Origin: Micromonospora sp. NBC_01740 | GTDB lineage: Bacteria > Actinomycetota > Actinomycetes > Mycobacteriales > Micromonosporaceae | DNA: 64,000 bases | NCBI RefSeq assembly: GCF_035920365.1 | Contig: NZ_CP109150.1 | Span: forward strand, 5,394,001 to 5,458,000 | Reading direction: 5' to 3' | Shown: piece by piece, positions 25,283 to 34,000 of the stretch | Numbering within the stretch: the stretch's first letter is position 1 | How the letters are laid out: the number at the start of each line of letters is the position of its first letter | Notes under the pieces: model-generated | Database searches by the model: none | Told to the model about the DNA's origin: nothing | What the model saw: only the letters and a program-made list of their open reading frames with translations | Made by a program: the position numbers and the translations under genes

Positions 25283-26236
25283 ATGAGCACCGACACGACG
25301 ACGAAACGCCCGACCGGCCCCCGCCCCGCCAGCACGGCGGGGCGGGGGGCGGGGCGCCGGCCGAGAAGGACGGTGCATCCGACCGCCCGGGGGATCTGGC
25401 CCTTCGTGGTGCCGGCCGCCGTGGTCACCGCCCTGCTGGTCCTGCTGCCGATCGCGTACACCGTCTGGTTGTCGGTGACCGACCGGCAGTCCGACGGCAC
25501 GAACACGGGCTTCCTCGGGTTCGACAACTACGCCCAGATGTTCGCCAACCCGGCGTTCTACAACTCCCTGAAGGTCACGCTCTTCCTCTTCGTGGTGTGC
25601 CTCGCCGTGGAGACCGTGCTGGGACTCGCGCTCGGCTACGTGATGAGCCTGGACGTGCCCGGCCGGCGCGTCTTCCAGGGCATGATGCTCATCCCGGCGA
25701 TCACCGCGTCGGTGGCGGTCGGCCTGCTCTGGCTGCTGATCATGGATCCGTCGCTGGGGGCGGCCAACGAACTGCTGGCCGTCATCGGGATCGACCCCGT
25801 GGTCTGGCTCGGTGACCCGTCCATCGCGCCCTGGTCCATCGCGCTCGTGGACATCTGGCAGTGGACGCCGTTCATGGCGCTGATCATCTCCGCCGGCATC
25901 CGGTCGTTGCCGGAGGAGCCGTTCGAGGCGGCGGCCATCGACGGGGCGAGCGGCTGGCGTACCGCGTGGAACATCGGTCTGCCCCTGCTGCGGCCGGTGC
26001 TGATCGTCGCGATGCTGCTGCGCACCGTCGACCTGGTCCGCTTCTTCGACACCATCTACATCATGACCCAGGGCGGGCCGGTCGACTCGACGAACACCCT
26101 CAACGTGTACGGCTACAACGAGGCGTTCATCAACCAGGCGCCCAGCTACGCCGCCGCCCTGCAGATCGCCCTGCTGGTGCTCGTCGTACTGATCGCCACC
26201 GTCTTCACCCTGGTCCGAAGGAGGGCCGCGAAATGA
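25283..26236 (+). CDS. ABC sugar permease (MalF/UgpA type)
   Basis: 317 residues from the ATG at 25283, 7 bases after the binding-protein stop. After a basic, Pro-rich cytoplasmic N-terminus there are six transmembrane segments. The EAA loop that docks the ATPase reads EAAAIDGASGWRTAWNIGLP. It forms a heterodimer with the next gene product to import the ligand captured by the lipoprotein. Confidence 0.92.
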   Translation: MSTDTTTKRPTGPRPASTAGRGAGRRPRRTVHPTARGIWPFVVPAAVVTALLVLLPIAYTVWLSVTDRQSDGTNTGFLGFDNYAQMFANPAFYNSLKVTLFLFVVCLAVETVLGLALGYVMSLDVPGRRVFQGMMLIPAITASVAVGLLWLLIMDPSLGAANELLAVIGIDPVVWLGDPSIAPWSIALVDIWQWTPFMALIISAGIRSLPEEPFEAAAIDGASGWRTAWNIGLPLLRPVLIVAMLLRTVDLVRFFDTIYIMTQGGPVDSTNTLNVYGYNEAFINQAPSYAAALQIALLVLVVLIATVFTLVRRRAAK

Positions 26237-27054
26237 GCGCGGGCAAGCGGCTGGTCGGCGTCTACACCGCGTACTTCCTGTTCGCCGTGGTCTTCTTCGG
26301 CCCGGTGCTGTTCATGCTCTGGTCGTCGCTGCGGCGCAACGTCGACATCACCGGCTCCCTGTTCGACGTGGCCTCGCCACTGACGCTGGAGAACTTCACC
26401 AACCTGTTCGAGCGGTTCGAGTTCGGCCGCTACATCGTCAACAGCTTCATCGTGGCCGGCGGCTCCACCCTGCTCGGCCTGGTGCTTGGCGCACCGGCCG
26501 CGTACGTGATCGTCCGGCGGCAACTGAACACGTTGGGCTTCGTGACGTTGCTCGCCCGGATGGCACCCGGCGTGCTGTTCGTGCTGCCGCTGTTCGTGCT
26601 CTCCATCCGGATCGACGCCCCGTCGAACACGGGGCTCAACTACGCCCTGCTCATCGTGGCGCATTTGATCGTCACGCTGCCGCTGTGCATCTGGCTGCTG
26701 ATCCCGTTCTTCGAGGAGATCCCGATCAGCATCGAGGAGTCGACGCTCATCGACGGCGCCTCCACCTGGCAGCGGTTCCGCATGGTGGTGCTGCCGCTCG
26801 CCATGCCCGGCGTCTCGGTGGCACTCACGCTCAGCTTCGTCTTCTCCTGGAACTACTTCCTGTTCGCCCTGGCGCTCGCCAACGACCAGACGCTGCCGCT
26901 GACGGTCATCGCCTTCAACTTCATCGGCCAGGGATCGAACGACTTCGGCGGTCTGATGGCCGCCAGCACGCTCATCTCAGCGCCGGCCCTACTGCTGACG
27001 ATCTTCGCGCAGCGGTGGCTGGTGCGTGGAATCACCGGAGGTGCCGTCAAGTGA
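26233..27054 (+). CDS. ABC sugar permease (MalG/UgpE type)
   Basis: 273 residues from the ATG at 26233, overlapping the previous gene by 4 bases. Six transmembrane segments; EAA loop EESTLIDGASTWQRFRMVVL. The short N-terminus followed by a hydrophobic helix is typical for the MalG partner. It is translationally coupled both upstream and downstream (GTGA overlap with the dehydrogenase), tying uptake to catabolism. Confidence 0.92.
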   Translation: MSAGKRLVGVYTAYFLFAVVFFGPVLFMLWSSLRRNVDITGSLFDVASPLTLENFTNLFERFEFGRYIVNSFIVAGGSTLLGLVLGAPAAYVIVRRQLNTLGFVTLLARMAPGVLFVLPLFVLSIRIDAPSNTGLNYALLIVAHLIVTLPLCIWLLIPFFEEIPISIEESTLIDGASTWQRFRMVVLPLAMPGVSVALTLSFVFSWNYFLFALALANDQTLPLTVIAFNFIGQGSNDFGGLMAASTLISAPALLLTIFAQRWLVRGITGGAVK

Positions 27055-28052
27055 CGACCACCAGTGTCCGTGCCCGCTTCCTGGGCGACGGACGGATCGA
27101 CTTCGAGCGGGCCACGCTCGGCCCGGTCGCGAACGGGCAGGTACGCGTACGCGTCGACGTCTGCGCCCTCTGCGGCTCGGACAAGCGGCTGCTGCGGTCG
27201 GGCTCACCCGTGGTGCCGGGGCACGAGATCGCCGGCACCGTGGTCGACGTCGGCGCGGACGTCACCGTGCCCGTCGGGACCCGCGGCATCGTCTACATCC
27301 CGGTCTTCTGCGGTACGTGCCGGCGCTGCGCCGCCGGCCGCACCAACCAGTGCCTGCACCTGCGGGAGCTGATCGGCTGGCAGCGCGACGGCGGGTTCGC
27401 CGAGCACGTCGACGTGCCGGCCCGCTGCCTGCTGCCGGTGCCCGACGACGTGCCGCTGGACACGGCGGTGCTGGGTCTGGACACCGTGGGCACCGCCGCG
27501 CACGCCCTGCGCCTGTGGCAGCGCACCCAGCCCGACGGCGTCGACCGGGCGCTGGTCATCGGCGCCGGCCCGTTGGGCCTCGGGGTCGTCGCCGTGGCGG
27601 GCGCCTTCGGCGTCGGCGAGGTGGACGCCTTCGACCCGCACGAGGGTCGCCTCGCCACGGCCGTCGAGCTGGGCGCCCGGGCCGCCGGCGACCTGGCGGC
27701 GGAGAACCAGTACGACCTCGTGGTCGAGGTCAGCGGCGCCGCGGCGGCCCGGGAGACCGCGCAGCGGGTGGTCGCGCCCGGCGGCGCGGTGATCGCCCTC
27801 GGCGAGTCCGACGAGCCCTACACGATGCCCGCGACGCCCCGCTGGCGGCGCACCGACTGCTACACGGTGCGTTCCTTCTACTTCCCCACCAGCGAGGTCG
27901 AGGCGAACTGGGACCTGCTGCGCGGCCACGGCGCCGCGCTGCGGGACCGGCTGACGGTGCCGGTGACCCTCGCCGAGCTGCCGGACGCCTTCGCCCGCTT
28001 CGTCGCCGGCGACTACTTCAAACCCTGCATCGTGTCGGAGGACGCCTCATGA
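27051..28052 (+). CDS. Zinc-dependent medium-chain dehydrogenase
   Basis: 333 residues from the GTG at 27051 (4-base overlap). Catalytic zinc ligands are in CALCGSD and GHEIAGTV; a structural-zinc lobe is indicated by CGTCRRCAAGRTNQC; the Rossmann motif is GAGPLGLG. This is the polyol/sugar dehydrogenase branch of the MDR superfamily. It could oxidise the imported sugar or reduce an aldehyde product. One of two MDR enzymes in the operon. Confidence 0.87.
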   Translation: MTTTSVRARFLGDGRIDFERATLGPVANGQVRVRVDVCALCGSDKRLLRSGSPVVPGHEIAGTVVDVGADVTVPVGTRGIVYIPVFCGTCRRCAAGRTNQCLHLRELIGWQRDGGFAEHVDVPARCLLPVPDDVPLDTAVLGLDTVGTAAHALRLWQRTQPDGVDRALVIGAGPLGLGVVAVAGAFGVGEVDAFDPHEGRLATAVELGARAAGDLAAENQYDLVVEVSGAAAARETAQRVVAPGGAVIALGESDEPYTMPATPRWRRTDCYTVRSFYFPTSEVEANWDLLRGHGAALRDRLTVPVTLAELPDAFARFVAGDYFKPCIVSEDAS

Positions 28053-28960
28053 ACCAGCCGCAGCACCTGCTCATCCTCGCGGTCGACCAGCGTCCCTGGC
28101 TCACCCAGGCGCTCTACGGCCACACCGGCACCGCCACGCGCGGCCAACGCGCGGCGATCGCCGACGGCAAGCACATGGTGGTGGAGGGTCTCCTCGCGGC
28201 GCTCGCGGACGAGCCGAGGCTCGCCGCGCACGCCGGCATCCTCGTCGACGCGACGCTCGGCCCCGGTGTGGCCGAGCGGGCCCACGCCAACGGGGTGACC
28301 GTGAGCATGCCGCTCGAACGCGGTGGTTGCGAGATCTACGAGACCGAGCCGGCCGACCTCAGGTCCCACCTGGAGCACCACGGACCGGAGCTGCCCAAGG
28401 TCCTGGTCCGCTACAACGTCGAGGGCGACGTCGACGGCAACCGCGTCCAACGTGCCCGGCTGGCCGAGGTGTCCACGACGGTCCGCGACACCGGTGGCCG
28501 TTTCCTGTTCGAGCTGCTCGTGCCGCCCACGCCCGCGCAGCTCGACGCCGTCGGCGGCGACCCGGGACGGTTCGAGCGGGAACTGCGTCCCGCGCTGGTG
28601 CACCGCGCGATGACCGAGCTGCTCGAGGAGGTGCCGGTGGACGTCTGGAAGCTGGAGCACCTCGACCGGCAGGAGCACTACCGCACCGCGGCCCGGATCG
28701 CGGCCGAGGCCGGCGGCGAGTGCATCCTGCTCGGCGCCAACGCGCCGGCGGCGCGGGTCGAGGGGTGGCTCGCCGACGCCGCCGCCGCCGGATTCACCGG
28801 CTTCGCTATCGGGCGTAGCATCTGGTGGGACGCGCTGCGCGGGCTGCTCGCCGGGGACCTGGCCCGCCCTCAGGCGGTGGCGGCGGTCGCCGCGAACTAT
28901 CGCGGATTCGCCGCCGCGTTCCTCGCCGCGGTGCCGGTCGGGCCCGAGCCGCACGAGTGA
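28049..28960 (+). CDS. Stand-alone DUF2090 (IolC C-terminal-like) aldolase-fold protein
   Basis: 303 residues from the ATG at 28049, overlapping the dehydrogenase stop by 4 bases. The sequence matches the DUF2090 domain found fused to the IolC kinase in some bacteria, a DhnA/class I aldolase-like TIM barrel: ILAVDQRPWLTQALYG at the N-terminus, VSMPLERGGCEIYE, VDVWKLEHLDRQEHYRTAAR and FTGFAIGRSIWWDAL. The lysine of VWKLE is the candidate Schiff-base residue. No kinase domain is attached. It may cleave a 2-keto-3-deoxy or 5-keto acid phosphate. It gives this locus a second aldolase besides the YihT-like one. Confidence 0.8.
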   Translation: MNQPQHLLILAVDQRPWLTQALYGHTGTATRGQRAAIADGKHMVVEGLLAALADEPRLAAHAGILVDATLGPGVAERAHANGVTVSMPLERGGCEIYETEPADLRSHLEHHGPELPKVLVRYNVEGDVDGNRVQRARLAEVSTTVRDTGGRFLFELLVPPTPAQLDAVGGDPGRFERELRPALVHRAMTELLEEVPVDVWKLEHLDRQEHYRTAARIAAEAGGECILLGANAPAARVEGWLADAAAAGFTGFAIGRSIWWDALRGLLAGDLARPQAVAAVAANYRGFAAAFLAAVPVGPEPHE

Positions 28961-28968
28961 GGACACCA

Positions 28969-29682
28969 GTGACGCCACCTTCCCCGCCCCGGCCCCCCGC
29001 CGCGACGCTGCCGGCGCCCGCCACCGCGCCCGCGCAGGAGGCGGACCCGCACACCGGTGAGCGGGTCGGCGAGCTGCTCTACCGGACGCTGCGCGACCGG
29101 ATCATCTCCGGCGAGCTGCGGCCCGGCACCCGGCTGAGCGTCCCGGCGTTGGCCGAGGAGTTCCGGGTGAGCCGCAGCCCCGTGCGCGACGCGGTGATCC
29201 GCCTGGTGCAGGACGAACTGGCGCGCGAGACCCTCAACCGCGGCGCGGTCGTCGCCCGCATTGAGGGCGAGGAGCTGGTCAGCCTCTACGAGGCCCGCGA
29301 GGCTCTGGAGTGGGCGGTGGCCCGGCTGGCGGCGCAGCGGTACAGCCCGGCGCTGCGCCGCCGCCTGCTCGCCCTGATCACCGAGCACCGGCAGGTCGCG
29401 GCGGACGGCGACTTCGCCCGCCACATCGAGCTCGACGCCGCGTTCCACCGGGAGATCCGGCAGGCCGCGCAGAGCCCGGTGCTGACCCGGATGCTCGACG
29501 GCGTCCAGAGTCGGGTCCTGATCGCGATGCGCTCGACCAGCCTCACCGGCGGCATGGCCCAGGCCGTCGCCGACCACCAGGCCATCTTCGAGGCGCTCTG
29601 CTCGGGTGACCCCGACGCCGCGGGTGAGGCCGCCCGGGCGCACATCCGCCGACTCAAGGAGCTGCTTCGTGCCGCTTACTGA
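28969..29682 (+). CDS. GntR-family regulator (FCD domain)
   Basis: 237 residues from the GTG at 28969 with GTGAGG 6 bases upstream; the GTG at 28957 is an alternative. A Pro/Ala-rich leader of about 35 residues precedes the winged helix (LLYRTLRDRIISGELRPGTR, then EFRVSRSPVRDAVIRLVQD). The C-terminal FCD domain carries the metal-binding His pattern (HIELDAAFHREIRQAAQSP). Being inside the operon it probably controls it, and the 18-bp palindrome over the promoter at 20108-20125 is the obvious target. The effector is likely a sugar acid. Confidence 0.9.
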   Translation: MTPPSPPRPPAATLPAPATAPAQEADPHTGERVGELLYRTLRDRIISGELRPGTRLSVPALAEEFRVSRSPVRDAVIRLVQDELARETLNRGAVVARIEGEELVSLYEAREALEWAVARLAAQRYSPALRRRLLALITEHRQVAADGDFARHIELDAAFHREIRQAAQSPVLTRMLDGVQSRVLIAMRSTSLTGGMAQAVADHQAIFEALCSGDPDAAGEAARAHIRRLKELLRAAY

Positions 29683-30724
29683 AGCCCGCACGATCGCCGC
29701 CGTCCGGTGCCACGGTCCGGGCGACGTACGCGTCGAGCAGCTGCCCGAGCGCGCCCCGGGCCCCGGCGAGGTGGCCATCGAGCCCCTGGCCGTCGGGGTC
29801 TGCGGCACGGACGGCCACATCGTCGGCGGCAGCTTCCCGGCGGCCCGCCCGGTCGTGCTGGGCCACGAGGTCTGCGGACGGGTGCGGGAGGTCGGCCCCG
29901 GGGTCGACCGGCTCGCGCCCGGCGACCTCGTGACCGTCGAGCCCCACGACTACTGCACCGCCTGCGCGTACTGCCGGCTGGGGCAGGAACACCTCTGCGA
30001 CGCCAAGCGGGGCTACGGCGTACGGCTCGACGGCGGGATGACCGAACGCATGGTCGTGCCGGCACGGATCGCCTACCGGCTGCCCCCGGACACCCCACCG
30101 TGGATCGGCGCCCTCACCGAGCCGCTCGCGTGCTGCATCCACGGCATGGACCAGCTCGCGCCCCGCTCCGGCCTGCCCGTGCTCGTCTACGGCGCGGGCC
30201 CGGCGGGGGCGATGATGGTGGCGCTGGCCCGCTCCCGGGGGCTCGCCCCCGTCGTCGTCATGGATCCCCGCCCGGACCGCCGCGACCTCGCGCTGCGCAT
30301 GGGAGCCGACGCCGCCCTCGATCCGACCGACCCGGCCAGCGAGGCGGCGGCCCGGGCCCTGACCGACGGCCTGGGCTTCCCGTACGTCGTCGACGCCGTC
30401 GGCTCGGCGCGCCTGCTGGAGTCCGCGATCGGCATGGCCAGCCGCGGCGGCCGGATCCTGGTCTTCGGTGTCGCCCGGCCGGACGAGGAGGCCCGGGTAC
30501 GCCCCAACGAGGTCTTCGCGCGTGAGCTGACCATCGTGGGGGCGGTCATCAACCCGTACACCCACCACCGCGCCGTGGGCATGCTTCCGACGCTCGGTCT
30601 GGACCGGCTGCGGCCGGCGTTCTTCCCGTTGGAGAAGGTCTCGCAGGCGCTCGAGGCCCAGGCCGTCGGACAGGCCGACAAGGTCTTCGTCGCCCCGCAC
30701 GGCGTCGAGGCCGCCCGCCGGTAG
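29669..30724 (+). CDS. Zinc-dependent alcohol/sorbitol-type dehydrogenase
   Basis: 351 residues from the GTG at 29669, overlapping the end of gntR by 14 bases. Catalytic zinc site: VCGTDGH and GHEVCGRV, plus the TEPLACC region. Structural zinc: CTACAYCRLGQEHLC. Rossmann motif GAGPAGAM. It resembles threonine/sorbitol dehydrogenase-like MDR enzymes common in sugar-acid pathways. It ends the operon, just before a strong hairpin terminator. Confidence 0.87.
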   Translation: MPLTEARTIAAVRCHGPGDVRVEQLPERAPGPGEVAIEPLAVGVCGTDGHIVGGSFPAARPVVLGHEVCGRVREVGPGVDRLAPGDLVTVEPHDYCTACAYCRLGQEHLCDAKRGYGVRLDGGMTERMVVPARIAYRLPPDTPPWIGALTEPLACCIHGMDQLAPRSGLPVLVYGAGPAGAMMVALARSRGLAPVVVMDPRPDRRDLALRMGADAALDPTDPASEAAARALTDGLGFPYVVDAVGSARLLESAIGMASRGGRILVFGVARPDEEARVRPNEVFARELTIVGAVINPYTHHRAVGMLPTLGLDRLRPAFFPLEKVSQALEAQAVGQADKVFVAPHGVEAARR

Positions 30725-30750
30725 CCAGGCGGAAGCGGGCGGGTCCACCC

Positions 30751-30789
30751 GTGCGACGCCACCGGGGCCGGGCCCCGGTGGCGTCGCAC
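30751..30789. terminator. Strong hairpin ending the catabolic operon
   Basis: A perfect 19-base inverted repeat: GTGCGACGCCACCGGGGCC (30751-30769) and its reverse complement (30771-30789) around a single central base. No U-run follows on the plus strand, which is common for actinobacterial terminators. It lies 27 bases past the last stop. Confidence 0.75.
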
Positions 30790-31012
30790 GGCGTTGCCGA
30801 CTTTTGACCGTCCGGACGAAAGTTCAGACGATCTCGCACAAACATCTAGACATTTAGATTTAAGAATCATAGTGTTGCCCTCACCAGGCAGCGGCGTGCC
30901 AGGCCAACCATCAGGACATGACAACGATGTCCGTTCGATGTCCGGGCCCGCCGCTGAGCCCGAGCGCCGCGCGACGACGTACGTCGTTGTCCCGCTCCCC
31001 TGGAGGAGAAGA

Positions 31013-34000
31013 ATGCTCGGATCGTCCCGACGAGCACGCGTACCCCTCGCAAGCGCCTTCACCGTTGTCGTCGCCCTCGCCGGCCTGTGGCTGTCCCCGC
31101 CGAGCGCGGGTGCGGCTCCGCCGCCGCAGGAACCCGGTGTCACCCTGCGCGTCTTCGACCTGCAGGTGCCGCTCAACAACCTCTGCACCCTGAAGGCCGG
31201 CCAGACACCGAACGTCGACAAGCTCATGCCGACGGTCGACTGGACGAGCGCGGCCGACTTCGGCATCGAGGACCACTTCCTGGTCCACGTCCTCGGCAAC
31301 GTCAACATCACCCAGGCCGGCAGCTACACCTTCCGGCTCATCAGCGACGACGGCTCCCGCCTGCTGATCGACGACACGCTGATCGTCGACCACGACGGCG
31401 CGCACGGCCCGGAACCGAAGGACGGCGCCGTCGACCTGACCACCGGATACCACTCCCTGCGCATCGAGCACTTCGAGCGTACGGGCGGCCAGCAGCTCAC
31501 GTTGCAGTGGCGTACGCCAGGCTCCAGCACGTTCGTGACCGTCCCCAACTCGGCACTGAGCACCGACGCCGGCGTCGTCCGGGTGACCGCGCCCGGCCGC
31601 AAGGAGTGCGAGGCCAGTGGCGACTCCCCCGGCGACGGGCTGCCGCTCACGTCGGTGCACCCGAACTACACCCTGACCGACCTGCGCCCGAGTGGTTTCC
31701 AGCCGCAGGTCACCGGGTTCGACTGGTTCCCCGACGGCCGGCTGGCCGTGGCCACCTGGGGCGGTTCCCTAACCACCGTGGGCGAGGTCTGGATCCTCGG
31801 CAACGTCACCGGCAGCACCAGCCCCGGCCAGGTGACCCGGCAACGGGTGGCCACAGGGCTCCAGGAGCCGATGGGGCTCAAGATCGTCGACGGGAAGATC
31901 TACGTCTCGGAGAAGGCGAAGCTCACCGAACTCAACGACACCAACGGCGACGGGGTGACCGACCAGTACCGCACCGTGGCCACCTGGCCGTTCGGCAGCA
32001 ACTTCCACGAGTTCGGGTTCGGCCTGCTGTACCGGGACGGCTACTTCTACCTGAACCTCTCGGTCTCCATCAACTACGGCGGCGCCACGACCGACCCGCA
32101 GCCGGCCCCGAACCGGGGCACGACCATCAGGGTGAACCGGAGCACCGGCGCGATCGACTACGTGGCCGGCGGCCTGCGCACCCCGCACGGCATCGGCTGG
32201 GGCCCGGAGGGCGACATCTTCGTCACCGACAACCAGGGCGGCTGGCTGCCGTCGTCGAAGCTCGTGCACGTCAAGCAGGGCCGCTTCTTCAACCACTACA
32301 TGAACCCGGCCGGCCCGTTCGACAACAACCCGGTCACCCCGCCGGTCCTCTGGCTGCCGCAGAACGAGATCGGCAACTCGCCGAGCACCCCCGTCATGCT
32401 CAACCAGGGCCCGTTCGCCGGGCAGATGCTCATCGGCGACGTCACCTACGGCGGGCTCCAGCGCGCGTACCTGGAGAAGGTCAACGGCGAGTACCAGGGC
32501 GCGCTGTTCCGGATGACCCAGGGCCTGGAGGCGGGGGTGTCCGAGGTGTCCGTCGGGCCCGACGGCGCCATCTACACCGGCGGCCTGCACGGCGGCGGCA
32601 ACTGGGGGCAGGAGGGCAAGCTCAGCTACGGCCTGCAGAAGATCAGCCCCAACGGCGGCAACAACTTCGACATGCGGGCGATGCGGGCCCTGCCCAACGG
32701 CTTCGAGATCGAGTACACCCAGCCCCTGTCGGCGACGACCGCCGCCGCGCTGGCCAGCAAGTACCGGGTCAAGCAGTGGCGCTACGTGGCGACGGCCGCG
32801 TACGGCGGGCCGAAGATCGACGAGGAGACGCTGTCGGTCTCCTCGGCCACCCTGTCGGCCGACGGGAAGACCGTCACGTTGGCGATCAACGGCCTAAAGG
32901 CCGGCCGGGTGGTGCACGTCCGCTCGCCCCGGCCCTTCTCGGCGAGCAACGGCCAGTCGCTCTGGAGCACCGAGGTGTGGTACACGCTCAACGCCATCCC
33001 GGGTCAGCAGCCGCCCGTCAACCTCGCGCTCGGCAGGGCGGCGACCGCCGACAGCTCGTGCTCGCCCACCGAGGGCCCGGCCAGGGCCGTCAACGGGACG
33101 ACCACCAGCGGCAACCTCGACAAGTGGTGTTCGACGGGCGCGACCAAGTGGATGCAGGTCGACCTGGGTGCCAACCAGAGCCTGAACCGCTTCGTCGTAC
33201 GGCACGCGGGCGCCGGCGGCGAGAACACCGCCTGGAACACCCGCGACTTCACCATCCAGACCAGCACCAACGGCACCTCCTGGACGACCACGACGAACAT
33301 CACCGCCAACACCGCCAACACCACCACCCACGACATCTCCCCCACCCAGGCCAGATACGTCCGACTCAACGTCACCAAGGCCACCAACACCTCCGACAAC
33401 GCGGCCCGGATCTACGAGTTCGAGGCCTACGGCGGGCAGACCGCGACCGGGAACCTCGCGCTGGGCAGGGCGGCGACGGCCGACAGTTCCTGCTCGGCCA
33501 CCGAGGGCCCGGCCAGGGCCGTGAACGGCAGCGTGTCCGGCGGGAACAGTGACAAATGGTGTTCGACGGGCACCACCAAATGGCTGCAGGTCGACCTGGG
33601 CACCACCCGCAGCGTGAACCGGTTCGTCGTACGCCACGCCGGCGCCGGCGGCGAGAACACCGCCTGGAACACCCGCGACTTCACCATCCAGACCAGCACC
33701 AACGGCACCTCCTGGACGACCACGACGAACATCACCGCCAACACGGCCAACACCACCACCCACGACATCTCCCCCACCCAGGCCAGATACGTCCGACTCA
33801 ACGTCACCAAGGCCACCAGCACCTCCGACAACGCGGCCCGGATCTACGAGTTCGAGGTCCACGGCCCCGCAGGCGACACCGGCCGCGTCACGCTCCTCGA
33901 CGGGTCCCACCTCGACAACTTCGAGAGCACCAACGGCACCCCGGCCACGTGGCCGCTGGCCAAGGGCGGCGTGGAGGTCCTCGGCGGCGACATCCGCAGC

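Noticed and set aside
22765..25527. 920-codon minus-strand open frame across PFK and the binding protein
   Set aside because: It spans several opposite-strand genes with clear families and shows the composition of an antisense frame.
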